Assembly (NCBI GenBank): GCA_963844235.1
Contig: CAWJNF010000005.1
Span: forward strand, 1-64,000
Direction: 5' to 3'
DNA: 64,000 nucleotides
Origin: CAWJNF01 sp963844235
GTDB taxonomy: Bacteria > Actinomycetota > Thermoleophilia > Gaiellales > Gaiellaceae
Made by a program: the position numbers and the translations under genes. Numbering within the stretch: position 1 is the first letter of the stretch; each line of letters begins with the position of its first letter. The notes beneath the pieces are model-generated. The model searched no databases and had not been told where the DNA came from. It worked only from the letters and a program-made list of their open reading frames with translations. This document shows, piece after piece, positions 55,185 through 63,999 of this stretch.

Positions 55185-55916
55185 TTACGCGGCTGCGGGC
55201 GCGTTGACCGGCGCGGCGGTCGCCGGCTGGCGCAGCGCCTGGTAGATGGCGGTAACAGCCAGCGCCATCAATGGGATCGTGACGAGCGCTTCGAGGACGC
55301 TCGAGGCGATCAGGCCGAGCGTCCACGAGTCGGTTGCTCTCCGGACGACGGCCTCCACCGCGTTCGCGAGGATCCCCGTCACGAAGCCGAGGACGAACAG
55401 CACGCAGAAGACCCTCAGCGCGTGGCCGGATACTGTCTGCCGGCTCTCGGCGAAGGCGGCGCCGACGCCGTAGCCCTCGATCACGATCAGAGGGACTGCC
55501 AGCACGAGCCATGGCCCGATGGCCACGCCGGCGAGCACGAAAAGGATTCCGAGGGCGGTGTGGCCCGTCGCCGCGAGCAGCCAGCCCGGAGCGAACAGGA
55601 GGCTGAGCAGCAACGCGGCAGCGCTGACGCGATTGACGTGCGGCCAGAACCGCTCGAGCCGTGCGCGGAACGAGGTCTCGGCGTCGTCGTCCTCGTGCAG
55701 GTCGTCGATCGTCTGGACGAGGAGTGCCGTGACCCAGAACGAGGCCACCACGAAGAGCACGACCGCCGCGTAGACGCCGGTCGTCCCCAGGGCGACGACG
55801 AGCAGGGCGATGAAGAGGACGACCACCACCGTGAACGCGAGCGAGAGCACTCCGAGATAGCGCCACAGTGCGCGGTAACCCGAGACCGTGTCGTCGAAGA
55901 CGTCGCGGGTGCTCAC
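55185..55916 (-). CDS. Polytopic membrane protein of unknown function
   Basis: The 243-residue protein starts at GTG 55916 and has about six membrane segments. A short charged stretch after the second helix (DDLHEDDDAETSFRARLERFWPHVNRV) is probably cytoplasmic. The layout resembles DUF6159-type proteins. No catalytic residues are recognisable. It is on the same strand as the M20 and acyl-CoA synthetase genes, 49 bp from the latter. Confidence 0.7.
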   Translation of the reverse strand: MSTRDVFDDTVSGYRALWRYLGVLSLAFTVVVVLFIALLVVALGTTGVYAAVVLFVVASFWVTALLVQTIDDLHEDDDAETSFRARLERFWPHVNRVSAAALLLSLLFAPGWLLAATGHTALGILFVLAGVAIGPWLVLAVPLIVIEGYGVGAAFAESRQTVSGHALRVFCVLFVLGFVTGILANAVEAVVRRATDSWTLGLIASSVLEALVTIPLMALAVTAIYQALRQPATAAPVNAPAAA

Positions 55917-55975
55917 ACCGTCAGGATCGACGGGGCACCTGCCGATGCTGAGCGAGGCCACCCGTTCGAGGGGAC

Positions 55976-57181
55976 TCAGCGCAGCAGGCCGGCGTCGACC
56001 GCGGCCACGAGGCCGGCGAGCACACCGGCCCGAGGCGCGAAGCTGTCGAGCTCCGCGTACTCGAACGGCGTGTGGTCGTCGCCTCCCACCGGGCCGAGGC
56101 CGTCGAGCGTCGGGATCCCCGACCAGGCCGTCCACGAGCCGTCGGAGACGCCCCCGGTCGAGGTCTCTCCGAACGGGTGGTCGAGGGCCTGACCGAGCGC
56201 GATGGCGGTTGACGCGAGGCTCTCGACGTGCGCCGTGCGCTCGAGCGGGGGAGGGCCGCCAAGGTCCTCCTCGCGCAGCTCGACGCCCTCATACGTCCCG
56301 TACATGCGGACCTTGGCCATCGCCCAGTCGAGGTCGTCGGCCGTCGGGCCGCGCATGTCGCCGGTCAGGTACGCATCGCCGGGAACCGTGTTGAGGCCCT
56401 CGCCCCCGACGAGCTGGGTTACCTGGAATGTGAGGCCGTCTCGCGCGTGATGGAGCGCGCTCAGGCGAATCGCTTCCCGACAGAGCGCGAGAACCGCGTT
56501 TCGTCCCGCGTCCGGGTCTACTCCGGCGTGGGCCGGTCGGCCGGTCGCACGGATCCGAAACCACCGTCCGCCCTTCCGGGCGGAGACGATCGAGCCGTCG
56601 GCGCGACCGCACTCGAGGCAGAGAACGGCGTCGAAGCCCTCGAGCCGGTGCAGCGTGAGGGGGGCCGCGGGGCGCGTCTCCTCGTCGGAGGCCGAGACGA
56701 GCTCGAGGAGCCCGAACGGTCGGGGCCCGGTAGCCAGCATCCGGGCAGCATGGAGCGCGAGCGCGATTCCGCCCTTCATGTCGGCGACCCCCGGTCCGTA
56801 TACGCGGCGCCCGTCGTGGCTGAACGGGCGCTCGGCGGCCGTTCCGAGCGGGAAGACGGTGTCGTGGTGGCACAGGAGCGCGACGCGGGCCGTTCCGCGC
56901 CCCTGGAGCGTCGCGTGCAGGTAGAGGCCCTGGCCGCGCACCGGAACGAGCTCGGGGTGCAGGCCGTAGGCCTCGGCGGTGTGGGCCATGATCGCGGCGA
57001 GCGCGTCCAGCTCCGCGACGGCACCGCCCGGCGTGTCGAGGTTGACCCACGTCTCGAGGTCGCCCAGCAGAAGCGGCAGATCGTGGGCCACCCCGCCCGC
57101 GACCCGCCGCGCCTCCTCCACCGAGACCGCCCCCAACCCGGCCGGTTCGGACACGTCCTTTCTCAACTCGCGGGGGGCCAC
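55976..57181 (-). CDS. M20-family metallopeptidase, carboxypeptidase G2-like
   Basis: The protein of about 401 residues has the di-zinc ligands CHHDTVFP, GPGVADMKGG, SDEET, the DAVLCLECGRADGS region and the late GGDDHTPFEYAE. The lid domain is intact (RATGRPAHAGVDP). It would hydrolyse an amide or peptide bond, possibly of folate or acyl-amino-acid type. The start is uncertain: GTG 57181 is the longest, and GTG 57154 is close to it. Confidence 0.85.
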   Translation of the reverse strand: MAPRELRKDVSEPAGLGAVSVEEARRVAGGVAHDLPLLLGDLETWVNLDTPGGAVAELDALAAIMAHTAEAYGLHPELVPVRGQGLYLHATLQGRGTARVALLCHHDTVFPLGTAAERPFSHDGRRVYGPGVADMKGGIALALHAARMLATGPRPFGLLELVSASDEETRPAAPLTLHRLEGFDAVLCLECGRADGSIVSARKGGRWFRIRATGRPAHAGVDPDAGRNAVLALCREAIRLSALHHARDGLTFQVTQLVGGEGLNTVPGDAYLTGDMRGPTADDLDWAMAKVRMYGTYEGVELREEDLGGPPPLERTAHVESLASTAIALGQALDHPFGETSTGGVSDGSWTAWSGIPTLDGLGPVGGDDHTPFEYAELDSFAPRAGVLAGLVAAVDAGLLR

Positions 57182-57235
57182 CCCGTGCCTCTGCTTAGGG
57201 GGAAATGTCCCTCTTGGGGGTCAAGGGAGGTGGTT

Positions 57236-57370
57236 GTGGTGTCGAGGTCTGTGGGGATGGCTGTGTCGGTCATGCCCTTTGCCGGTTATGTGCGTGTGTC
57301 GGACACGCGTGGCCGTCACGGCAAGGCTAACTTCTACTCGCCGGAGGAGCAGCGGCAGTGGAATCAGCCC
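57236..57370 (+). pseudogene. N-terminal fragment of a large serine recombinase
   Basis: GGGAGG (57225-57230) precedes GTG 57236. The frame gives MPFAGYVRVSDTRGRHGKANFYSPEEQRQWNQ, the start of a resolvase catalytic domain with the serine-bearing region beginning at YVRVS. Homology ends abruptly after QWNQ. The frame runs on to 57694 without resolvase similarity. A matching C-terminal piece is at 58240-58545. The gene is interrupted by the structured segment and repeats that follow. Confidence 0.7.
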
Positions 57371-57394
57371 ATCACGGAAGGGGTGAACCGTCCA

Positions 57395-57625
57395 TGCATG
57401 GGGGCCGTAAGGCCCCCAATGTCGGTGCTCTATGGAGGCAGTGGGATGATCACTCTTCCCGCGAGGCGGGAAGGTCCGCGCCCCGTGGGAGGGGCGCCGA
57501 GGTCGAGTATCCAGCCTCCTCGGCGCTCGGTGGACCCCTCTGATTCACTTCGGCGCCCGCAGAGGAGGCAACATCCCCTTCGGGGACGCCCGCCCAATCG
57601 CTCCTCGTCCTCACGCATTCGTGAG
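57395..57625. other. Cluster of five perfect hairpins, candidate structured RNA
   Basis: Perfect inverted repeats occur in a row: GGGGGCC/GGCCCCC (57400-57417, GTAA loop), CTTCCCGC/GCGGGAAG (57455-57473, GAG loop), GCGCCGAGG/CCTCGGCGC (57494-57526), CCCC/GGGG (57575-57585) and CTCACG/CGTGAG (57610-57625, CATT loop). No protein is visible. The strand of any RNA is not known. It sits inside the broken recombinase gene. Confidence 0.5.
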
Positions 57626-57747
57626 ACTCCCGAACGGGGGCCGGGGGTGGTCGAACAGGCTCGAGCCTGGCTGGGGGCGAGGTACTGCGGGTGAACCGAT
57701 GTGCGCGGGACCCGGCTGCCGTCCTCGGGGAGCGGCGGACGGCGCCC
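57621..57747. repeat. About 120-nt dispersed repeat, copy 1
   Basis: It starts GTGAGACTCCCGAACGGGGG, has the palindrome CAGGCTCGAGCCTG at 57656-57669 and ends near GGACGGCGCCC. The same ends and spacing recur at 57990-58109 and 61213-61336. Confidence 0.8.
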
Positions 57748-57989
57748 TTCGGTGCCCGGATGGTGCCGCCGACGGACCCCCAGGCCGCTCCGCAAAAGCC
57801 GCTTGTAGAGCCAGCTTGGGGTCCGTCATCGGCGCGATCGGACCGCTATGGCCCCCTGATGGCCCCCTCTACGGCCCCTGCAGCGGACAACCAGTGGCTT
57901 AACCATGCGGTTTGCGCCGGTCAGAACTGGCATCGGCCGGTTGCCCTTTTGGGGGCCGTTCTCCGCTCGTTTGCCGGCCCAGCAGAGCC

Positions 57990-58109
57990 GTGAGACTCCC
58001 GAACGGGGGACCGGCGGTCGCCGAACAGGCTCGAGCCTGCTCGGGTCAGAGCTGAGTGCGAGGCTAAAGGCGAGAGACTGCGCCGACTGGTGGCGGGCCG
58101 ACGGCGCCC
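57990..58109. repeat. About 120-nt dispersed repeat, copy 2
   Basis: It starts GTGAGACTCCCGAACGGGGG, followed by ACCGGCGGTCGCCG, the palindrome CAGGCTCGAGCCTG (58026-58039) and ends CCGACGGCGCCC. The first 50 bases match copy 3 almost exactly. Confidence 0.85.
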
Positions 58110-58239
58110 CTGCGGGTTGCAAGCTCGGCGCTTGCTTCGGACTCGGCCCAACGGCAGCTCTTAGGCGACGGATGGCTTCGAGAGCGCGCTTCCGTGCCCT
58201 ATCTGTGCCCCCGACCGTGCCCCTGCCCTGCCCCAAACA

Positions 58240-58545
58240 CGCATGGATACTCGGTTACGCCCACCGTTCGGCTACCGAAGCACGAGCGGCATCCTCGAGC
58301 CCATCGACGGCTCAAGCCCATCCTGCCCCGTATCTTCAAGCAGGCTAACGCCGGCATGACACCCGGAGCGATTGCACGCGATCTCACCTCCCGCGGCGTC
58401 CCCACAGCCCAGGGAGGCGCAAACGTGGAGCGAGCAGAGCGTTCGCGTGATCGTGACCAATCCCGCCTATTGCGGTGAGCGCCACGGCGTGAAGAACGCT
58501 CACCCGGCGAACTCAAGCGAGCTGGATCCGGCGGGCGCCGTCTAG
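58240..58545 (+). pseudogene. C-terminal remains of a large serine recombinase, several frameshifts
   Basis: In three successive frames the segment reads LRPPFGYRSTSGILEPIDGS, then IFKQANAGMTPGAIARDLTSRGVPTAQGG, then TWSEQSVRVIVTNPAYCGERHGVKN. This is the recombinase domain order (P-x-GYR; I-A-x-x-L-x-x-x-G-V-P-T; V-x-x-I-x-x-N-P-x-Y-x-G). At least two frameshifts and a missing coiled-coil part make it inactive. It is probably the other end of the fragment at 57236. Confidence 0.75.
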
Positions 58546-58784
58546 CGCAGCAGCGGTTGCCGCTCCAGCGCGGCTGCCCACTCCGCGTCGGCGACGAGTA
58601 CGCCACGGAGGTTCAGCAACCAAAGCTGCGGACCAGAGGCCGGAGCGGCCCCGGCTCGCGGTCGATGCTCCGGTTTCGCGCCAAGCAGATCCCATGCCTC
58701 AAGAGCGGTGATCGTTGGATGCCCCCCGTCCTCCGATAGATCGCGCGCGTGCGCGCGCGGAGGATTGCGGCGGCGTGCCGCCAT
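58542..58784 (-). CDS. Small ORF of unknown function
   Basis: The 80-residue open frame from ATG 58784 ends PQLWLLNLRGVLVADAEWAAALERQ plus a few residues. The middle part, GGHPTITALEAWDLLGAKPEHR, has plausible amino-acid composition but no recognised family. It lies in the decayed island between the recombinase remnant and the monooxygenase gene. It may be the end of a lost gene. Confidence 0.25.
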   Translation of the reverse strand: MAARRRNPPRAHARDLSEDGGHPTITALEAWDLLGAKPEHRPRAGAAPASGPQLWLLNLRGVLVADAEWAAALERQPLLR

Positions 58785-58878
58785 CTTGCCCTCCCGATGG
58801 TTCCGAGCTACAGTCGCCGGCGGCGTGCGCCGCTCGCGCGGTCGGACGCCACCCACGGAGAGGAACTGGAGGGACTTC

Positions 58879-60627
58879 TTGCGGGCACTTATCGCAGGTG
58901 GTGGCATGGCGGGGCTGATGACCGCTCTGGCGCTGCGGGAGTCGGGCGTCTTCACGACGATCGACGTCTTCGAGCAGACGCGCACGCCGAGCACCGCGGG
59001 AGCGGGCCTGAACATCCCCCCGAACGGCGCAAGGCTGTGCCGGTGGCTCGGCGTCGACCTCGACGGCGGTGACCCCAAGGGCCCCGACGGGGCAGTCGAC
59101 GGCGGCAGGGCGGCGATCCTCCACGAGACGCGGATGGTCTGGGAGGACGGCTCGATCACGCGGAAGCCGCTCGACCACAACACCTCGGCCGGCGACAACG
59201 CCGGCTTCCACCACATGCACCGCCTCGACCTGCTGATGGCCCTCTACAAGCGGGTCCTCGAGTTCGCGCCGGAGACGGGCGTCAACTGCCCGATCCAGGT
59301 CCACATGGCCAAGCGCCTGGAGGCCGTGAGCCAGGACGACGAGTCCGTGACCGTGACGTTCTCCGACGGCACGATGGAGACCGGCGACCTGCTGATCGGT
59401 GCCGACGGCGTCAACTCCCGGGTGCTGGATGCGGTCTGGCCCAGCGTGTCGACCAAGCGCTGGACCGAGGTCGTCGTCTACCGCGGTCTGGTCCCGAGGG
59501 ACAAGGTCGCCGCGGCGCGCAAGCCCGACGGCAGCCCGCTCGACCACAACCCCATCGAGACGATGTCGATGGACACCCGCGAGACCCCGACGGCGCAGAC
59601 GCTCACGTACTGGGTCCGCGGCGGCGAGCTGCTCAACGTGTGGCTCGCCTACTACGAGCCCAACGCCGACGAGTTCGAGCGCGAAGAGGGCGACTGGTTC
59701 CCCGCCGACCGCGAGGAGATGGTCGGCAACATGAGCACGGCGTTCGAGGGGGACCCCCGTCACGACGACGTCGTCGCACTCACGAGCCTGATGGAGAACC
59801 CGACGAAGTGGGGGCTCTACGACCGGGACGCGCTCGAGAACTGGACGGAGGGTCGCGTGGGCCTGGTGGGTGACGCCGCTCACCCGATGCTGCCGACCTT
59901 CGGCCAGGGCGCTGCGCAGGCCCTCGAGGACGCCGCGGCACTGGGAAAGTGCTTCGAGCTCCACGGCAGCGACATCTACCGCGCGCTGTTGCACTACGAG
60001 CGCGTGCGCTACTACCGCGCGACGCGCTTCCAGTTCGCGTCGAAGTTCCTCTTCAAGCACCTCGAGCCGGCGGACTCGCCTCAGCGCCGGCAGATCCTCG
60101 CGGCGGTCAACGAGCGAGACTACCCCGTCTTCGATCACACCCAGCGTGCGGGCAGCGACGACTCGTGGATCTACGCGTTCGACGCGCGCGAGATCGGCGA
60201 CAAGCTGCCGCTCAGGAAGCTCGGGCCGTGGGACTTCCGCTCGCGGACCGAGGCGCTGGGGAGCGCGCGCCAGGAGATCGCCCGCAGCCTCTGGAAGCCG
60301 GCGAAGCCATGGACCGGCGACCGGCCCGTCACACGCGAGGAGCTCGCGCAGCACACGTCGTTCGACGACTGCTGGGTCGTCATCCGCGGCAAGGTCTACG
60401 ACTTCACCGAGTGGAAGGACCACCACCCGGGCGGGCCTTTCGTGGCCCGCATCTACGGCGGCAAGGACGCCACGGCGGAGTTCGGCGAATACCACAGCCG
60501 GCTCGCCGAGCGGCACATGGAGCACTTCTGCGTCGGGCCGCTCGTCGGAGCCCCCGCCGAGCGCGCCGGCGACGCCGTCTATGTCGAGCCGCGTGTCGCT
60601 CCAGGACGAACGCGCGATCTTGGTTAG
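58879..60627 (+). CDS. FAD-dependent aromatic-type monooxygenase fused to cytochrome b5
   Basis: The 582-residue protein starts at TTG 58879 after GGAGGG. Residues 1-400 are a PHBH-fold flavin monooxygenase: RALIAGGGMAGLMTALAL, the DLLIGADGVNSRV motif and GLVGDAAHPMLPTFGQGAAQALEDA. The last 100 residues are a cytochrome b5 heme domain with HHPGG and a second histidine in EYHS. Known relatives hydroxylate aromatics with NAD(P)H. A fused heme domain suggests direct electron supply or a different oxidant. It is the only intact gene in the decayed island and may be acquired. Confidence 0.85.
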   Translation: MRALIAGGGMAGLMTALALRESGVFTTIDVFEQTRTPSTAGAGLNIPPNGARLCRWLGVDLDGGDPKGPDGAVDGGRAAILHETRMVWEDGSITRKPLDHNTSAGDNAGFHHMHRLDLLMALYKRVLEFAPETGVNCPIQVHMAKRLEAVSQDDESVTVTFSDGTMETGDLLIGADGVNSRVLDAVWPSVSTKRWTEVVVYRGLVPRDKVAAARKPDGSPLDHNPIETMSMDTRETPTAQTLTYWVRGGELLNVWLAYYEPNADEFEREEGDWFPADREEMVGNMSTAFEGDPRHDDVVALTSLMENPTKWGLYDRDALENWTEGRVGLVGDAAHPMLPTFGQGAAQALEDAAALGKCFELHGSDIYRALLHYERVRYYRATRFQFASKFLFKHLEPADSPQRRQILAAVNERDYPVFDHTQRAGSDDSWIYAFDAREIGDKLPLRKLGPWDFRSRTEALGSARQEIARSLWKPAKPWTGDRPVTREELAQHTSFDDCWVVIRGKVYDFTEWKDHHPGGPFVARIYGGKDATAEFGEYHSRLAERHMEHFCVGPLVGAPAERAGDAVYVEPRVAPGRTRDLG

Positions 60628-60641
60628 CGCCGGCTCCGCCG

Positions 60642-61212
60642 TTATCCGGTAGATCGCCGCCCGGCCTCGATCGCGAGCGACTCGATGTGGTCGATCGCCG
60701 CATCGAGTGCGGCTTGCAGTGCGCGCGCGTCTCGATGCGCTTGCGTGAGCAGGTAGCCGCCCTGCGCAGACCGCGATAGCGACCCGGACAGCGGGGAATG
60801 ATCTCCTCGCGTCGATCGGTCGTGAGATCGAGGGAAACGTACCGCGAGTAGTCGTCGGTCACGAGCAGGCGTCCATCGGGTGCCCACCCGGCGAGGTGGC
60901 CTTCGTGGCACGCCTTCTGCCCGAGCCGTCCGGGGCCGTGACATAGATCGCGCCACCTGATCCGTAGCATCGTTGGCCGCAGCGCCGGATCGGCTCGGTC
61001 GCGACGAGCTTGCCGTCCGGAGACCAGCGGCCATCCAGCTCGAGTTTGTGAAGCGGCGCAGGCCCGAGCGGCCCGAGCGGCTCGAGCCGCTGCCCGCCAA
61101 CCCCGAAGAGAAGCGGCGGCCTGTACGGCGGCAGGCGCCGAGTCGCGACGACGGTCGCGTCGCCGATCCAGCGCGGCGGTCCGAGCAGACTCGGGTCGTG
61201 CCCCACAGACTC
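60642..61212 (-). pseudogene. TolB/WD40-like propeller protein fragment with frameshifts
   Basis: On the minus strand one frame reads ELDGRWSPDGKLVATEP and AIYVTAPDGSG. A second frame reads EGHLAGWAPDGRLLVTDDYSRYVSLDLTTD. Both are beta-propeller blade motifs with W-[SA]-P-D-G. A third frame gives the helical end AHRDARALQAALDAAIDHIESLAIEAG. The 5' side is cut exactly where repeat copy 3 starts. Confidence 0.6.
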
Positions 61213-61336
61213 GTGGGACTCCCGAACGGGGGACCGGCGGTCGCCGAACAGGCTCAAGCGTGACCTGGGCGAGAACACTGATCGCGACAGCTACGGCCGG
61301 CCGGCTGTGCGCAGCACTGGCAAGCCGACGGCGCCC
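61213..61336. repeat. About 120-nt dispersed repeat, copy 3
   Basis: GTGGGACTCCCGAACGGGGG is followed by ACCGGCGGTCGCCGAACAGG and ends at GCCGACGGCGCCC (61324-61336). The inner palindrome is decayed (CAGGCTCAAGCGTG). It separates the TolB-like and NhaA fragments. Confidence 0.85.
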
Positions 61337-61379
61337 TTCTGTGCTGGTGGCCGAGCTCAGGGCTGGTTTCGGAGTGCGG

Positions 61380-61699
61380 GCCGGCGCTCGCGCAGCTCGC
61401 CGATGTCGAACTCGCGCCGCGCCTCCAGCCCTACAACAAGAACAGCGTCATCAGACCGCTGTTAACCCAGTATCGGAGATCCAGCGTCACGCCTCTGTCG
61501 CCGAGGTCGATGGAGAGCTCGGTTCCCCACACGTCCTTGTCGACGTCATGTCCACGTTCGCCCAGATGAGCCCGGCGACGGCGGCGACCAGCATCACCGC
61601 TGCCCCGCTCGTCTCCGTGTGAACGAACTCGCGCAGCGGCGTGTGAGGGCTCCGCGCCCACGCCGTCCGGGCCGAGAACGGCTGCACCTCAGCCTCCAC
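61380..61699 (-). pseudogene. nhaA: NhaA sodium/proton antiporter, truncated and frameshifted
   Basis: The minus strand reads PLREFVHTETSGAAVMLVAAVAGLIWAN in one frame, then VWGTELSIDLGDRGVTLDLRYWVNSGLMTLFL, then VVGLEARREFDIGELRERR in the third. This is the first quarter of NhaA (first two membrane segments). At least two frameshifts occur, and homology stops near 61384, close to the end of repeat copy 3. It is not functional. Confidence 0.75.
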
Positions 61700-61740
61700 C
61701 GTGTCCTTCGCTGCGCTCCGCTATTGCTGGTAGTGCTCGA

Positions 61741-61956
61741 CTACCTCGGTCGTCGAGGGCCAGCCGCGTCGGGATCGAACCCACAGCGCGAGCGCGCGCG
61801 GCCGGCGATGCCGGCTCGCAGTGCTTCTAGCACCGCCGCGGGGGCCTCGAACGTGAACGGTCTAGTCGCCATCGCTCCCGGACTGCCTGCCGTCACGGAC
61901 ACGTGGATCGCTCCACCTTCCTGGTGACCGAACAAAGCCTGCTCCCCTCTCGGCAC
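61741..61956 (-). other. Possible gene fragment, not recognised
   Basis: The minus-strand frame contains MATRPFTFEAPAAVLEALRAGIAGR, which has the look of a real N-terminus (possibly epoxide-hydrolase-like), then loses sense. I cannot assign it. It may be a further remnant of the island. Confidence 0.2.
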
Positions 61957-61959
61957 GGT

Positions 61960-62817
61960 CGCACCCGTCGACCTCCCCGGCGAGTTCCCTGGCCCTTTCC
62001 GGCCGTGATCGCGCGGTGCGGGCGGAGTTACGTCATCCGGCGACTGCGACGCAGCAGGTGAAAGCGCAAGGATCCTCTGACAATGGCTAATTCCGCCAAC
62101 CCCATCTGCACCGCCGCCAGCTCGGAAGGACTCGCCGTCGGCGCCGCCCGAAGGCCGTTCTTCACGGACGTGGCGAGATGCGTGGGATCTTTATTTCAGC
62201 GTCGGGCTTCACCGAGCCGGCCATCTCGACTTGCCTGGACGCGCATACCCAGAGGGTCAACATCCTGTGCGGGCTGAACGAGCTCGTCCCGCTGTCTCGA
62301 GCGGGGCGATGACCCGAACGGTAACGCCGAAGGCGAAGGTAGACGCAGCAGCCCTCGACAAGCGGCCCTCGTTCGGCCGGCCGTGCAGTTGGAGTCGAGG
62401 CGGGCGACGGCCCGCGTTGACCATGAAGCAACGCGCACTCGAGGCTAGGCACCGTGCTCGGCCATCCTAGGTCGTGCGCTCTTGGCTGTCACAGCCAGGT
62501 ACGCGGCCTTCCCACTGCCGAGCAGCCAGTGCATCGCGACGCGGCCGCTCGGACGCCGCGTGCGGCCGATGGGCTGTGGAGTCGGAGTGCTTCGCGCGCC
62601 GCGCTTGCCCCAGCGACCCGCCTATTATCAGCCAGGGGGGCGACGGAGTCCACGCCTCACTCAGGACGGTTCAGGTCATTGTCACCAAAGCGTCCACCCG
62701 CTTTGAGCGTAACGCGGAAAATCGCGCGTGTGGCGCGCGAACCGTGACGAAAGTGTTGCAACTCGAGGCCGGATTCTGGCTGTCTGGCAGCGCGCCTGCC
62801 GGCGGAGGGTGCTGCTG
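61960..62817. other. Non-coding or fully decayed region
   Basis: I see no convincing gene or RNA here. A perfect hairpin TCGCGCG-TGTGG-CGCGCGA lies at 62722-62740, downstream of the minus-strand deacylase gene. Short open frames are low-complexity or antisense. Confidence 0.5.
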
Positions 62818-63999
62818 TCACGTGCACCAGCGGGAGGCGAGCAGCGCCACGGTGAGCGCGGTGTCGCGGACCGAGGCGAGATCCACCCATTCGTCGATCC
62901 CGTGCAGGTTGCCGGCGATGGGGCCGTAGCAGGAGCACGCGCCCTCGACGTAGCGCGCGTCGGTGGTCGCCGTGGATAGCTTCGTTCCCGGTGCTTCCGG
63001 ACGGCCCTGCACCGCCGCGTGGCATTCGCGGAGCATCGACACGAGCGGCTCGTCCGTCGAGTGCTCGTAGGCCTTGGCGCGGAAGCCCTCGAACTCGACC
63101 GCGACCGTCGGGGCGGCACTCGCGACGGCGCGCGTCAGCAGCGCCTGGGCATCCGACGGCTCGAGCTCCGGCCCGAAGCCGAGCCGGCAGCCCAGGACGA
63201 CCTGAGCCGGAACGGACGACGGCCACGTCCCGCCGTGGATCTCGCCCAGGTTGAGGTTGTACGGATGGCCTTCGAGGTTGTCGTTCAGCGCCTTCTCCAG
63301 CGCGCGCAGGCCCTGCACCGCCGCCATGATCTGGTCGACGGGGCTCGGATGCTCGCTCGCGTACGCGGCGTGAGCGCCTTCGCTGCGGGCCGTCAGCCGT
63401 GCCCAGATCACCCCGACGCCGTTGACGTGCACGCGCAGGTCGGTCGGCTCGCCGATCAGCGTCCCGTCAGCCGTGTAGCCGGCCTGGAGGACGGAGCGCA
63501 TCCCGTTTCCGCCGCACTCTTCCTCGATCACCGAGGTGAAGAGGACGTCTCCGCGCAGCTCGGCGCCGGTCGCCTGCAGGGCCTCAACGGCGACCAGGTA
63601 GGCGGCAATGCCGGCCTTCATGTCGCCCGCGCCGCGGCTCCACATGCGACCCTCGGCGGTCTCTCCGGCCCACGGATCGTGTGTCCAGCGTTCCTCCGAC
63701 TCCACAGGGACGACGTCCACGTGGCCGGTCAGGTGGAGCGAACGACCGCCGCCAGGCCCGCGCAGGCGCCCTGCCACGCAGGTGCGACCCGTATACGGCA
63801 GGAGCGGAAGACCGGCGTGGGGGTCGGCAACCGCGTCGTCGGCATCGGGTTGGATCCGCTCGACCTCGAGCCCGAGCCGGAGCAGCCGCTCCTCCACGAT
63901 GCGCTGCGCGCCCTCTTCGTCGCCGAGCAGGCTGCGCTCCCGGACGAGCCGTGCGGTCAGGTCGTGCAAGTCGTCGACCCTCTCGTCGACGGCTCGGGT
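62818..63999 (-). CDS. M20-family deacylase, ArgE/DapE type (partial)
   Basis: The frame is open to the window edge, so the start may lie beyond it; 393 codons plus the stop are visible. The metal ligands are LTGHVDVVPV, SRGAGDMKAG, the catalytic EEECGGNG and the late GNLHGIDEWV. The EGAHAAYAS lid motif is present. It belongs with acetylornithine deacetylase / succinyl-diaminopimelate desuccinylase relatives and removes an acyl group from an amino acid. It is a different M20 branch from the enzyme at 55976. Confidence 0.85.
   Translation of the reverse strand, partial: TRAVDERVDDLHDLTARLVRERSLLGDEEGAQRIVEERLLRLGLEVERIQPDADDAVADPHAGLPLLPYTGRTCVAGRLRGPGGGRSLHLTGHVDVVPVESEERWTHDPWAGETAEGRMWSRGAGDMKAGIAAYLVAVEALQATGAELRGDVLFTSVIEEECGGNGMRSVLQAGYTADGTLIGEPTDLRVHVNGVGVIWARLTARSEGAHAAYASEHPSPVDQIMAAVQGLRALEKALNDNLEGHPYNLNLGEIHGGTWPSSVPAQVVLGCRLGFGPELEPSDAQALLTRAVASAAPTVAVEFEGFRAKAYEHSTDEPLVSMLRECHAAVQGRPEAPGTKLSTATTDARYVEGACSCYGPIAGNLHGIDEWVDLASVRDTALTVALLASRWCT

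Noticed and set aside
61765..61790. A T-loop-like sequence (GGGTTCGATCCC on the minus strand) suggesting a tRNA
   Set aside because: The stem has a mismatch and no D or anticodon arm can be folded at the right distance.
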